Below the pieces are notes generated by a model, which did no database searches, had not been told where the DNA came from, and worked only from the letters and a program-made list of their open reading frames with translations. A stretch of 64,000 nucleotides of DNA from Symbiodinium natans (taxonomy: Eukaryota > Sar > Dinophyceae > Suessiales > Symbiodiniaceae), in contig CAJNDS010002582.1 of assembly GCA_905221605.1 (NCBI GenBank), positions 251,001-315,000 on the forward strand. Direction: 5' to 3'. The position numbers and the translations under genes were made by a program. Of this stretch, positions 10,119 through 22,335 are shown piece after piece. Every line of letters begins with the position of its first letter. Position 1 is the first letter of the stretch.

Positions 10119-11644
10119 AAAGCCAGAAAACAATAGACCATAGACAGAGCAGGATACCCACCATGGAGCTCCGGCTTTTAGCCGACGTTACGACGTGGCT
10201 GGCACGCACTGCGGCTCCCGTGCCGCAATACGTGCACCCGCTGTAGGACTGCAGGAATCCAGAAAAGAGTAACAATGTTAAGGGTTTAGGGCGTTTAGTG
10301 AAGATTCGATGTTATGGGGTTTGCCCTAAACCCTAAACCCTATTTCGGTTTCTCGGCATCCTCTATAAGGATTCTCTAGGGCCTCGGGGTTGGGTTTTGG
10401 CTACTCCTATTTGCTTAAGAACTCCCCAAAATTCAGGCAAGATAAGGATTCTTATCTTTATATAGGGGTTCTTAGGGTTCTTAAGCAGATCGTAGGGTAG
10501 GGGGTGCGAATAGGGGCAGGTGGAAATAGAGTCCTCCTCAAGTGTTTGCTCTGAAAACCTCTACGGGATGAAGGATTTGGGGTGTAAGGTTCCCTAAACC
10601 CTAAACCCCTGAACCCAAACGATCCTCAACAACATGTTTTGTAGAGTGGTCCGTGCCATCGGCATTCTTGCAGCTTCAACAGCTGGGCGCTATTGGAGCC
10701 ATGACCCAAGATACACAATCTAGTCCTCTACAATTTTTGACACACTTCGTCAATTTTCCCGAAGCCCTGGCCTTGCGCCGGTATCCTAAATACGGTAGGG
10801 AAAGCCCAAGCCTTCAGAACCTCGACCCTACATCCTCCGTCCTGACTACCGACACGTAACCTTCTGGCCCTGAAGTCCTCAACTTGAAGACGTCAACCCT
10901 AAACCCTAAACCCTAAACTCATCCCCTGGAGTTCGCGCCTTCCCTGGAGATAAGGACTCTCTTGAGGGCCACCCTCCCCTGCGACGCGCAATCGAGGTCA
11001 GGACGAGTTGGTTGTTCGTAGACGGCTTGGGCGATCAGATTCAAACACATGCGAGGGTTTCTAGGGTTTTAGGGTTGTGCCTTTTTTGTATGACTGTAAG
11101 ACAATGACTTCATGTGGCTGCAGCCTTCCATCATTGGGCGCTACTTCCCCGCCAGCGTGTCATGAACTTCGTTTATATTGTAGGCCTAAACAACCTTCCC
11201 ACTTAGTTGTTGATGCTTGTATTCACTGCTATGTGTACTATTCGCCCAAGAGTTCTGCAATCGTAGAGAGGCATAAACTACGTTTGCTCGGAGTGAAACG
11301 CTTACACAGTAGAGCGCCTAGATCTCGGAGACTGCGGCTTCATGTTCGCAATGACTGCTGGACACTTCAAGCCCGAAGGGGTCGCCGAACCGCTCCCGAA
11401 TGAGATAGGAATGGGTAGTCCGTCCCAGCTGAAGCATGAGCACCCTAAACCCTAAACCCTTGAGGTGCTTGGATGTGTCATGCTGAGGGAATCTTGCAAC
11501 GCCGTTACGTGAGCAGCCTTTGTGCAAGAAGCCCTCGTCAACGTCATCAGCAACCTGTGTGAGCCCTTTGTCCTTTAGGGTTTAGAGTTTAGGGTTTAGG
11601 GTTTAGGGGGCTTAGGGTTCAGGGCACGCTCTCAACAGCCCAAG

Positions 11645-11710
11645 CAAGCTTCAGGCGTTGGCGACTGCTGCGGCCGAGGAGCATGTGTCCCCCCAAATCT
11701 ACCTACAGGG
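11645..11710 (+). CDS. Exon-like island, unassigned
   Basis: After cttcag, an open segment reads ALATAAAEEHVSPQIYLQ. The acceptor is AG|G, but no clear donor is visible. This is weak evidence only. Confidence 0.2.
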
Positions 11711-12458
11711 ACCCTCACAACTTCTGGCAGACTGACGTACTGCAAGAACATGCGGATTCAATAAATCCTTGCGCGCTGTTTTTGTTACGCATACATTTAG
11801 CTAGCGGGCACGCAGGGACAGATGCTGGAACATTCGTTTTGGTTGGCATTTCTCATACTTGTCAACAACGATCTTTGATTGGGTTCCACGGTCAGAGGGG
11901 TCTCCTTGTCACTTGCGGAGCATCCTTTCTGATCGCAAAAAACTTGCCCCGACAGAGTTTGTGCGTGAAGACACGGGGGTGCGGTGGCCAGCTCCTAGTG
12001 CGACTTGGCTTCATCACGAAACCACAGGCCTAATGTTAACGTCGCTTTAATAACCCCCCCCCCCCCCCCAAAACTTGTTTTGGTCCCCGGGGTTTGGAGG
12101 GGTAGAAAAAAACGAGTGGGTGCCAATAATGCGGATTCTGGGGGTCTTGGGGGGGGTTCGCTGTCAGGGTCTGCTGTGCTTGGTCTCGAAGGGTTCTGCT
12201 TGCTCTCTGCAGCACCTTTTGCTCTGTGGGCCCGACTTGTTCTGTTTGTTGGTCCCGGCCAAATATTACTGTTGTCACCCCATTGTTATTTTCACCGGAC
12301 CCCCCTATATAGACTTGTTTACACACATCGGCCCGAAAACCTCCCGTAATGGAAAGTAGTCTTCGGCTGAGCCCCTCTGGCCCGGCGAATATTACAGTTG
12401 CCACCCCATTTATAGATGTGAGGTTAACATTACTGTCAAAGCCTGATACTTAACATAT

Positions 12459-12560
12459 GGGAGGTTGTCAAAATAATGATCCCTTTTCGGGGTACCCTAA
12501 ATATTAGGTGCCGTATTATAGTAGGGATACAAGAAGGGACCATCATTGTGACAACCACCC
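12459..12560. mobile_element. Family-C hairpin element, intact copy
   Basis: The ends gggaggttgtcaaaataatg and catcattgtgacaaccaccc form an imperfect inverted pair, and the core ggggtaccctaaatattagg is shared with the copy at 44525-44652. A third, decayed copy lies at 48399-48490. Confidence 0.75.
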
Positions 12561-12670
12561 ATATATCAGACGTTCTTCCCTCTCCTCTGGCCCTCTCTGA
12601 CTCTTTGACGAAGCTTCAGAGCGTGCTCCCAGAAACGGAGGTCGCAACCTTACTTACACAGCAGTTCCAA

Positions 12671-12737
12671 TAGGGTTTAGGGTTTAGGGTTTAGGTTTAG
12701 GGTTTAGGGTTTAACCCTAAACCCTAAACCCTAAACC
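12671..12737. repeat. Inverted (head-to-head) telomeric array
   Basis: Six TTTAGGG-type repeats turn directly into CCCTAAA repeats at about 12713 (gggtttaaccctaaa) with no spacer. The order, G-rich 3' ends meeting, is that expected for two chromosome ends joined, or for a foldback hairpin product. Confidence 0.85.
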
Positions 12738-13002
12738 AGTTTTCATTGCAACTTGGGGAGTGGGGGATGGAAGGCGCGAGTGGAAGCCTCAACTGTAAGT
12801 TGTATACTATACATATGGGTACTTGGGGTTTAGGGTTTAGGCTTCAGGGTTTAGGGTTTAGGGTGATTGTATAGTAGAAGCCAACAAGTTGGAACCTAAG
12901 AGTAAAGTATAGGGAATTCCAGCACAATTTGTCCTTCAAAAGGTTTCCAACTTTTTGGGGTTTACTGTATGGGTAGACATATGATCACTGATTGAAAGGA
13001 AG

Positions 13003-13386
13003 TTGCGTTTGACTATTCCGGTGACAGGCACGAGTCCGGAAGCAACAGAGTTTGGGCGTTTGAGCATTTCCACCACAGGTGGCTTTATGAAAACAATGTT
13101 TCGGTGGCAAGGCTCTGGCGCAGATGTTCTTTTTCGTTTTTTCTTTTTATTATTTGTTGCTCATAGCATCCCATGCCAAACCCCGCCCTCCCCTTCTCCA
13201 CCCTGCCCTCCCGCCAACGTTCTCTCCCCACCTTGGCAGGAGCTGCCCATCCGCAAAGCGGCCGGTTCACTTGTGTCAGGTCGCCACTGGACCAGAAAGC
13301 ACTCACTGAGGGGTTTACAGCTTAGGCCCTTAGGGTTAACTGTCTTTATGAAGATTCTACTTCTTTTTGTTTTGATGGGGGGTTAG
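13003..13386 (+). other. Open frame of 127 codons, not called as a gene
   Basis: The frame reads through low-complexity pyrimidine-rich DNA (about 13135-13230) and ends next to a TTAGGG remnant. I see no domain, splice or SL signal. Confidence 0.4.
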
Positions 13387-13564
13387 AGTGAAAGCGGGGG
13401 ACCGAATGTGTGGAAACCTGGAAACTGTTATGGAGCGATCTCTTCTCAGCTTGCCTTATCAATGCCAAACCTGGACTGGCGGTCTTTAAAGCTTGCCTGG
13501 ATCCTTGAACATGAACATCGAACTCGTGCTTCATCTCCAAACGAACATCCCAACTTAAGCCCTT

Positions 13565-13688
13565 TAAACCCTAAACCCTAAACCCTAAACCCTAAACCCT
13601 AAACCCTAAACCCTAAACCCTAAACCCTAAACCCTAAACCCTAAACCCTAAACCCTAAACCCTAAACCCTAAACCCTAAACCCTAAAC
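13565..13688. repeat. Perfect CCCTAAA tract, about 17 copies
   Basis: One of the longest uninterrupted heptamer arrays in the window. It is homogeneous, which suggests recent formation or strong homogenisation. Confidence 0.95.
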
Positions 13689-13727
13689 GCACGCAACTCG
13701 AAAGCTCTTAAGGCGTCCTTGCCTCAG

Positions 13728-13789
13728 AGGTGATGTGGGTACGTTGTGCGGCGTGACCGTCGCTCTCTCGCTGCAACTCGCCAGCCGGG
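13728..13789 (+). CDS. Exon-like island between two telomeric tracts
   Basis: Between the 13565-13688 array and the inverse TTTAGGG tract at 13803-13851 lies an open segment reading GDVGTLCGVTVALSLQLASR, after gcctcag and before GTTGAT. It is hydrophobic. The base after AG is A. Unassigned. Confidence 0.25.
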
Positions 13790-14499
13790 GTTGATCTCAT
13801 GGGGTTTAGGGTTTAGGGTTTACGGTTTAGGGTTTAGGGTTTAGGGTTTAGGGGGATCTACCTAAACGCTCCGATGTAGTACCTTTTTAGGGTAGTATAC
13901 TATGACTAGAGCCCCTATAACAGCTCCAAAAATGAAGGACAAAAAGAGCGTTCAGGTATAGGGTTCAGGGTGAAGATTTGTGAGTCGGCCATGAGTGCTG
14001 CTGCTGTTCTTCTCAGGGGTTCAAGGTTCAGGGTTTAGGGTTCCTATGGGCCCTTTTTGAAGCTCCCTGCGAATATTCGACGGTAGTAACCCCTCACATA
14101 AGCTAGAAAAACCTTCAGCATGAGATACTACTCTCACTACATGCCATGATGTTCGCAAATGTGTGCTTGCATGCATAAGTGGATGGAGAAAGGTGGGTCC
14201 GCAGATGTCGCTCTAGCGTTGGGGCTGTTTGGTTGCGTTGTTTTGGTTGTGGCTTTTGATTCTCTGTTGGGGAATGCAAGCAAGGCTTGCGCCTTATGGT
14301 CTTGCTAAGCCTAAAAAACGGATACCAAGCAAGACCCTTGTGAAGCCCTAGCCGGTGTCGCACCTTGTCCTGTGCCACTTGCGCTCTACACCCTAAACCC
14401 TAAACCCTAAACCCTAAAACCTAATTAAAACCTAAACCCTACACTAGACAGCACTTTTCCGCACATCTCGCTTTCGCAGAGCAAGCTCCAGGGTTCAGG

Positions 14500-14800
14500 G
14501 TTCGCAACCCTTTGGCTTTAGGGTTTTAGGGTTTCAGGGTCGTAGGGTTTTAGGGTTTTAGCGTGTGGGGTTTTAGGGTTGTAGGGTTTTAGGGTTTTAG
14601 TTTTTAGGGTTTTAGAGTTTCAGGGTTTTAAGGTTGGGGTTTTAGGGTTTTAGCGTGTGGGGTTTTAGGGTTGTAGGGTTTTAGGGTTTTAGGTTTTTAG
14701 GGCTTTAGGGTTTTAGGGTTGTAGGGTTTTAGAGTTTTGGGGTTTTAGGGTTTTTGGGTTTTGGGTTTAGGGATTAGGATTTAGGGATTTGGGGTTTTGG
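14500..14800. repeat. Degenerate TTTTAGGG minisatellite
   Basis: About 35 units of GGGTTTTA and variants (GGGTTGTA, GCGTGTGG) include a longer duplicated block: tttagcgtgtggggttttag at about 14558 recurs at about 14650. It is an eight-base variant of the telomeric unit, non-coding. Confidence 0.85.
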
Positions 14801-14859
14801 GGGGGAAGTAAGAACTGTGCAGCCCTGTACACTTGCCTTCAGAGCACTGTAGCTTGCCA

Positions 14860-15335
14860 TGAAAGAGGCGATCGGAGTCATTCCTCACTTACGTGAGGTA
14901 TTTGATCCGCAGCTCGGCGGATCTTCTATTCTCGGAGTCCAGTCCGGAGGTCTTTGGAGTTCAAGAACCCGTTGGCAAAATTTCTGATTTCCTAGTCCAG
15001 GAGGGATTTTTCGGTATTGAGTCCGTTGTCACTTGAGGATGCCTTAGCAACTATGCTGGTGTCTCGGTTTTCCTGGGTCAGCGAGTAAGGAGTCGGCAGT
15101 TGCTTGAGCAGGGGTTGAGGGTGTTTGACAAAGTGCTCGCAGCAGTCACCGTGCAGTCGCCTCGAGCTACTCGGGCCACGAAACCCTAAACCCTAAACCT
15201 CTAAAACCCTAAAGTTCCTGCGGTTGTGGGCGGGGTTCGTATTCCCGTAATTCCTGCAGGGGGTGCTACTGTGCCTCGAGGCTGCAGAGACTCCCTGCTT
15301 GGTTGCCCCCCATCGATTTCTGAATTCCCCTACTG
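14860..15335 (+). pseudogene. Possible decayed coding remnant
   Basis: Short open segments lie in different frames: about 43 codons from ATG 14861, a stretch reading RQLLEQGLRVFDKVLAAVTV near 15092-15150, and 43 codons from about 15205 to a TAA near 15335. They could be parts of one broken frame. No family is recognised. Confidence 0.2.
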
Positions 15336-16788
15336 GAAGAAGTAAAAAAGTTAAGGTTTGAGGTTATGTAGGGCAGGGTTTAGTGTTTAGGGTTTAGGGT
15401 TTCTGGCTTTGGGTTGGTGCGCATTCCCCGATCCCAATGCCAAGGCAAGGACTGGGACATGGTTTGGACGCCAAAGGCCCCGACGCCCCGACCCTGCTCA
15501 GACCTGTCCAAAACCCAACGTTTCGGTTTCGGGTTTAGGGTCTAGGGGATGCATTCTCCCAGAATGGACAGACATGTGGCAGGTTGCAAATAATTAAGAA
15601 GCTTGCGCTGTAGACCTGAACAATGGCCCTCAGTTACGCACCCCAACACATCTATATCAGGAGGTTTCTGGCAAAGACGGAACACAAGGGGGTCTTCTAG
15701 CTGAAAGCCCCACATCATCAGCTCCCGTGCGCTTAGCCGAGGTCGCACGGTTTCCTGCAAAAGGGCCCTCCGGAACCACCCGAGCCCGAAACAGCTTTGG
15801 GGTTCTGCTGTCTAGGTTTTAGGGTTTAGGGTTTTTGGGGCCTGGTTGCAAAAGGGTTTAGGGCCGTTTAGGGTTTGGTGACCAGCGCCCTCAGTCAGCA
15901 TTCCGCAACGCCCTCAGCCCGGCTGCAAGAAAGTGACCCGCGCCTCAATCCTGGCATGAGCAGCAACCCCCACAAAACCCTACGAATCGAAGTCGGAAAT
16001 CATGATGCAGGCCTTGGTCGACACTGCCTCCTGGCTGAAGCTGGTTCAAGCATCCGAGTCAGGGTTTAGGGTTTAGGGTTTAGGGTTTAGGGCTTAGGGT
16101 TATCCCTGTTGGACTTTGTAACCCCGCTTTGGCGGCTCAGGGGCCGCCATCAGCAGGGCAAAGTTAAGTTGTAGCCAAGTTGGAAGCGCAATACGGGGGC
16201 CTAAATGGTTCGAACAGGGCTTTCGGGGGTCACTATAGTATGCTAATATTATAGGGACCACAAGGGAATACTGCTAGCAATTATTCCTAAACCCTAAAGC
16301 CTAGGTGACGCGTCCTGTGAACCTCCCAGGGTAGTTTTGGGTTCGGGCTCCTCATTTTGCAAGTGGGCTCTCGGCTTCAGCGGGATGAACTCACCTAAAC
16401 CCTGAACCCTAAAGCCTGAACCCTAAACCCTAAACCCTAAACAACCCTAAACAACCCTAAAGCCTGAATCCTAAAGCCTGAACCCTTAACCCTAAACAAC
16501 CCTAAACCCTGGAAACCGAGACCCGGCCACTTGACAAAATGCCCTCGAGCCCATAAGGTTCGGGGCGGTTGGCGGGTTTCGGGTTTGGAGACGCCGCTGA
16601 AACCTGCAGAAACTCTTCAGAAGCCACCTGTTTCAACACTGTTGCAACACAGGTCTCTCCAACAATGATAACCTTAAACCTTATACCCTAAACCCTGCGA
16701 GCCCCTGCCAAGGCAAAGTGCCTCGCCCATTTCCGGCAAGAGGATCGCCGGGCCTGGCGGGCCTTGGCATATCGCATGGAGAGGCAGG

Positions 16789-16809
16789 GGGGGGGGGGGG
16801 GGGGGGGGG
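16789..16809. repeat. G homopolymer, about 21 bases
   Basis: One of many G or C homopolymers longer than 15 bases. Others lie at about 508-529, 12053-12069, 17312-17330, 21455-21470, 26366-26386, 31618-31640, 42577-42593, 45807-45832, 45969-45993, 47893-47921, 55337-55352 and 62825-62853. Such runs are rare in most eukaryotes. Confidence 0.9.
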
Positions 16810-17644
16810 CAAGAAACAAAGCGATTCTGGCTTTCTCAGCGGACATTGTTGTCGCCCTAAGCCCTATAAACCCTCAGAGCCTCCAATCTCCAGGTGAATT
16901 ACTGTAGGATTGCTTCATGAAGCGCTGCCCATAAGTCCCGTGTTGGCCCCTGTAAAGCCCTCTGTAAAATGCGCCCCAGGGAGCTGCCAGTGTTCTTGCC
17001 GAGTGCGCTGACAGCAACTCCGTGGCATCGCCGGGTTCAGGGATTCGGCAACAAAAGCCCTAAACCCTAAACCCCCAAGCCCCCTGCAACTTGAAACTAT
17101 TCAAAAAACCCAAAAACGAAGCTCCTTGAAACTTTCCTCGATGCTTTCCCCGGACCTGAACCCTGAATAGTTTCAGTAAACCCTGAACCCTGAGCCCTGA
17201 ACCCTGAGCCCTGAACCCTGAACCCTGAACCCTGCACCACTGGAGTGTCCAGATTTTCCGAGTTGAGCTTCGGGCCATGGGTTCGGGATGGCTCAATGAA
17301 CCTTATTTGGGCGGGGGGGGGGGGGGGGGGTGGGTGGTCCACGGTGCCACCATCGTGCCACCCAAGCTTTCTGCCCAGGGTTTAGGGTTTAGGGTTTAGG
17401 GTTTAGGTTTTAGGGTTTAGGGTTTAGGGCAGGCTTGACGTTTCGAATGCCTGAGAGAGAGAGAGGGTTTAGGGTTAACCCTAAGCCCTTTAGCCTCGTG
17501 AAAAGCCGAAACTCTAAACCCTAAATCCTAAATTGAAGGCCCAAACCGTCACATGCCTCCCTCAACTCCTTGCTATACTGTTTCACGCCGCATAGTTCCA
17601 GTGAGCTCATGCCCCTAAACCCTAAGCCCTAAGCCCTAAACCCT

Positions 17645-17845
17645 AAACCCTAAACCCTAAACCCCGACACCTTGCATGGCCCAACACTTTCTGCGGCTGA
17701 GGAAATCGCCGAGACCTTTGCCAAAGCCGCCGTTGCTGCCGAGGTCGGCAGAGTCGTTTCTGCGATCGACGTTTTTGCAGATGGTTTTGTGAGCGGGTTT
17801 CGGGATGCCTGGGGCAGGTTCTATTTCTATATTTGTGGAACGGAC
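17645..17845 (+). CDS. Exon-like open segment, unassigned
   Basis: After a CCCTAAA tract an open frame of over 60 codons includes SAAEEIAETFAKAAVAAEVG and VVSAIDVFADGFVSGFRDAW. The alanine-rich amphipathic composition looks protein-like. No domain is recognised and no clear donor was identified. Confidence 0.3.
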
Positions 17846-20199
17846 AGCGCTTCAACACGAAATTCTGTAGAAAAAAGGGGCTCCAAGAATTATACTTTCT
17901 GAACGATAAGCCCTGATCCCTAGAAGCCCCTCAAGACTCTATAAGCATTGGAAGCATGGGCTCTGAGTAGGGCCCCTTACCCTTTTTTTTAGGGATCCGA
18001 GGTGTGGGCCGTTATTCTGTACAAACCCAAAAGCCTGACCCCTATGGCGACTATGCAAGGTGCATTTCAACCTAGCCTTGTTTCTTTTTCCAGTTCTTCG
18101 AGACCGACCTACAAACCCTGCATTGCCGTGGCTAGTCGGGTGCCACAAAAAATCCCAAATTAAGGGCCCCTAGCTCGGAGGGCCCCTGAACCACAACCCT
18201 GTACATCAAAAGGTTTAAGGTTTACGGTTTATGGTTTAGGGTTTATAAGATTTAGGGAAAAGGGTTAGGGTCTGAAGACCCTACACCCTGAACCTCTCAG
18301 GGCGGTCCATGTACCGCTTTAGGGTTTATAGGGTTCAGGGTGTAGGGTCTAGGATCCTATAACCTCGAACCTTAAAGGGGGTTCTATTTCGTGGCTTTAA
18401 GGCCCAGTATGGACTATATAGGTCAGGGAAGAAATGGGCTAAGTTGCTTCCACGCCTGCATTCACACTGCATTCCGCGCGTAAAGATTCGAAGCCCCCAG
18501 CCAACCCTCAACCCTAGGGTTTAGGGTTTAGGGGTTAGGGGTTTAGGGCTTAGCACTAGGGTTTACCCGGTGTGAAAAGGTTGTAATATACAGGGTAAAA
18601 CAAACAAAGCCCCAAAACCTCAAAATACCCCAAGCTTCAACCCATAGAGCCAGACCGGTCACTTGCAGCTTTGTGGGCAGCCATACTGGCTCAACTTTGT
18701 TCATTTTTTCGGCGGCTCAATTGGCCCCGGCTTTGGGCCCATGAACGCTTCTTTGGCATCTTCGTGGTGGGTTCGGGTTTCTGGGGTGCGGGCTTAGGGC
18801 TTTCTTTTTATGAAGGCTCTGCAAGGGTTGCTGCTCCGGGTCCTGGTTGAAAAAGAGCATTCTGGTTGCATTTTTGTCTGTTGTTTTTGTTTGGTTCGTG
18901 TGTATGTGCGTTTGGGCTCCTACAAGATGTACGCTAACAAGCCATAAAGAAAAAGCAAGTCCTTCGTCTAGCCCAAAGCTTCGGGCGGGCGGCCATGTTA
19001 TAAACCCTAAACCCAAAACCCTGAACCTGTAAACGCCTTGGCCTTCCAGAGGTTTGCGGGTTTGGAGCTTCCAGGGTTAATGTGAATGTAGGAGTCGAAA
19101 TACTGACGAAGAGTCTTCCTCTCATGGTCCCAAAATTTATTCTACTATAGTATCCCTTGGGGGGTTTAGGGTTTAGGGTTCAGGTTTTAGGGTTTAGGGC
19201 TTCGGGTTAAAGATCCGTAAAGGGGATAGAAAGGCCATTTTAGGAGGATATTCAGGGAACCTCTTAGTGGTACATCTGTTGGGGTCCGAGTATGACTCCC
19301 TTGAGAAGTTGCACACCAGGCTCCCCAAGTACAGCACATCGCTCGCCCCAGCCAACGACTGACGTGTCGAAGGCAAGTCGCTCTTTAAACCCTTAACCTT
19401 AACCCTTAAACCCTAAGCCCTTAAATCCTAAGCCCTTAAGCCCTAAACCCGAAACCCTAAACCCTAAACCAAATCTCTTAAACCCCCCAACCCTAGGCTC
19501 CTATGGAGAGCTTCTGGGATCTGCACCGAAAGCTCGGCGATCGCTATGAGGCCAGAAGTTTAAGCAGGGTTTTGGGTTTAGTCGTTCAGGGTTTAGGGTT
19601 TAGGGTTTAGGGTTTAGGGCGGAGGAAACAGAATTTTTGTTGGGGCTTTTCGGGACCTGTCGATTCGACTGTTGGGCTTGGAATGTTTTTAAAGGCCCTA
19701 GACACAAGTAGGGTCTGCATGGATCCGACAGCCTCCTCAAGAGAAGCCTATGTGGGCAGTTCCCTATATGAAACAGTACCTCTGCTCTCTTCACATTATT
19801 TGCTTACCAAGATTGCCGTGTGCTTGCAACCTGGGTTGAAGTAGCTCGAAACAATGCCAGCTGGGCAGGTTTTGCACAACTGGGCTTTGGAGTACTATAC
19901 TTGAATACTGTTGTTGGTTCTGGGCTCCTATTGTAGCTACTTATACCGAAAATGTATATGCACTTTTTCTCCAGGGTCAGAAAAAGTAGGGCCAAGGCAA
20001 TTCCAGCGCTCCCAACCGCAAGATTGATTCAACTTCAACTCACTTGGCCAGCTCTCCAGGTGATCTCCCTGTCGTCCTCCGCAAACCCCTGAAATAGGGA
20101 CATGAACACGGGATTTGGGTTAGGGTTTGGGGTTTGGGGCTTTGGCCTGTCAGCAAAAAGGGCATGCCGTTCCCTACCCCTTTCACGCATGGTGAAACA

Positions 20200-20285
20200 A
20201 CCCTAAACCCTAAACCTTAAACCCTAAACCCTAAACCCTAAACCCTAAACCCTAAACCCTAAACCCTAAACCCTAAACCCTAAAC
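20200..20285. repeat. CCCTAAA tract, about 12 copies
   Basis: A homogeneous block with one CCTTAAA variant near its left end. Confidence 0.95.
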
Positions 20286-20293
20286 TAGCGAAG

Positions 20294-20359
20294 GCGGACT
20301 TGGCAACGATGGCGGCGAGGCGCAAGAAGTCGGGACAGGCCCCAGACCTGCCCTCCCCG
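20294..20359 (+). CDS. Exon-like island, unassigned
   Basis: Twenty-two codons reading ADLATMAARRKKSGQAPDLP plus SP lie between gcgaag|G and a GTGAGC donor. AG|G plus a near-consensus donor is a good splice context. The island follows the 20200-20285 telomeric tract directly, as true channel exons do further on. Confidence 0.35.
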
Positions 20360-20549
20360 GTGAGCCCGGTGGCGCCACGCAGCTGCAGCTGAACCCTGAG
20401 GCGTCAAGGAGCCCAGAGTACCCTAAACCCTAGACCCCAATGTAGGTATTAGTTGTATACTTGGAGCCCTGGGGCAAGTGAAGATTTCATGACCGAGCTT
20501 CCGGTAGTTGAAAGGCATTTTTCTGAAAGCAAACCGGCTAAAAAAAACC

Positions 20550-21015
20550 AGGGCCCTCCCCTTTTAAGGGGCCTCCACGTAAGGCTCCCCACAATACAAT
20601 TAATACAATTGCTGTCCGGCTCACTTTTTCCCCAAATCTTGGGGTCCCAAGCTTTGCTTCAGGGGCGGGGGCTTGGTGGCAAAGTGGTTCCCATTTCCCT
20701 TTTTGCGGTTCTGGGTTCCCTTATAGTAAAGTAAGCAACCAGGGTGTGACTGGGCTGCCAAGCCAGGGTTAAGGGGCCTCCACGTCAGGGCCTCTTCATA
20801 GTTCTCCGCAACAAGCCTTAACGAATTAAATCTGCCATCGTCCTGGAAGCGGCCACTTTTCCTGTACGGGGCCTCCCCGTGACGGGCTAAGGAGCCTCCC
20901 TGTAAAGGGCTTCCCCACCAGGGCCTCCGCAGAAAAGGCCTCGCTGTAAGCAATCTTGCCCGAGAACCCCTTTCCGTAGAAGGGCCTCCGCGCATATGAG
21001 CCCTTGCCTTAATGG
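20550..21015. repeat. Irregular GGGCCTCC repeat cluster
   Basis: The word ggggcctcc(a/c)cgt and variants recur at irregular spacing of about 30-60 bp (20566, 20774, 20868, 20905, 20930, 20980). The minus-strand frame of 153 codons over it is a by-product. Confidence 0.6.
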
Positions 21016-21312
21016 GGAGTCGCCAAAAGGCACGCCACCTCCCATTGCATACCCTAAAACCCTGACCTTTCAAACAGTACACAGTTTCGAATCATGAGTT
21101 CATCCACTGTTGGGATCCTTCATGTCCTCAACGTAAACCCTAAACCCTATACCCTAAACCCTAAACTCAGGCTTGTGTCGCCCCAGCGGCCAGAGTCCTC
21201 CGGCGATTCCGCTTGGTATGCTAAAGGACATCTTGGCACCAGGGTTTCTGGGCTTCCCGGTTCTCGTGACTCGAGGCCACAAAGAGAAAGAGCGATTGGA
21301 TGTACATTTCCA

Positions 21313-21480
21313 CTACTTTCTTAAGAACCCCCCCAAAAGACCAATAAAAGATAACAATCCCTATAGATTACCCTTATATGAAAGATATGTTCTTACCCTT
21401 ATAAGAAAGAATATGTTATTTCCCTTATAAGAAAGAGTATTTTCAATTTTTGTTGGGGGGGGGGGGGGGGTTCTGAAGCT
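21313..21480. repeat. Family-E element with poly-G core
   Basis: A triple repeat of ccctta(t)atgaaagatatgtt / cccttataagaaagantat is followed by a G homopolymer and ttctgaag. Similar sequences (aaggaagaac ... gggggggttct) occur at about 31665-31760, 51755-51848, 55370-55445 and 56740-56800, always with a homopolymer of varying length. Confidence 0.5.
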
Positions 21481-22097
21481 CCGGCGCCTCAGGCAGGTGG
21501 TAGATCGGGTCTAGGGTTCAGGGCTTTTGAGTTTCGTACCATGACCAGCACGAGACGCTGAAGATGTGCAAGTTTAGGGTTTAGGGTTTAGGTTTAGGGT
21601 TTAGGGTTTAGGGTTTAGGCTGCTGTGAACCGAGGCCTGTTGTAAAAAGGGTTTAGGGTTTAGGGTTTAGGGTTCTTTTTTTGAGCACCCTTCTGTAATG
21701 CGGCCTTGTTCGCCAGAAGGTTCCCCGCCTGTCTAAATCTGATCTTTGGAGTCTGGAGCTCTGCAACACGAGTAGGCGGGGGGTTGGTCATGAATGTCTT
21801 CATTTACTTGCAGCCATACCAGGCCGGGCTATTATAACCCTAAACCCTAAACCTTAAACCCTAAACCCTAAACCGTCCTTTAAAAAGGCTCTTTCATAGA
21901 GTTGATGATGGGGGTTATAGGGCCTACTAGCCCATCCTAGTAGGGTTTTCCCTGCTTTGCATGAGCCTCTTCGCTACAGCCTGTGGAGGTAGTTATCGTT
22001 CTTATCGTACATGTGTAGTACCTCATAAACCCTGAACCATCAAGGTACAACAGTGGGCCTAAACCCTGAACCATGAACCCTAAACCCTAAACCGCAG

Positions 22098-22132
22098 GAC
22101 GTCAACAAATGTCAAGCAGAGACTCACTGGAG
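22098..22132 (+). CDS. Exon-like micro-island
   Basis: The segment lies between accgcag|G and a GTCGAC donor and reads DVNKCQAETHW. It follows a CCCTAAA tract. Short, so chance is possible. Confidence 0.2.
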
Positions 22133-22240
22133 GTCGACGATCCACGAGAACGAGCCTGGGCTTAGGATTTTCGGGGTTTAGGGTTTAAGGGGCATGGCTC
22201 GAAAAGCATGGCCTATCTGGCCACGGTCGCCAGCTGTCGG

Positions 22241-22273
22241 AGAAGAGATAGAGAGAGAGAGAGAGAGAGAGAT

Positions 22274-22304
<31 letters not shown>

Positions 22305-22335
22305 TGAGAAGGACAGAGGGAAAGGGGAGAGAGGG
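22241..22335. repeat. (GA)n-rich microsatellite
   Basis: GA dinucleotides with GATAGA and GAAA interruptions. A larger GA-rich block lies at 61385-61568. Confidence 0.95.
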
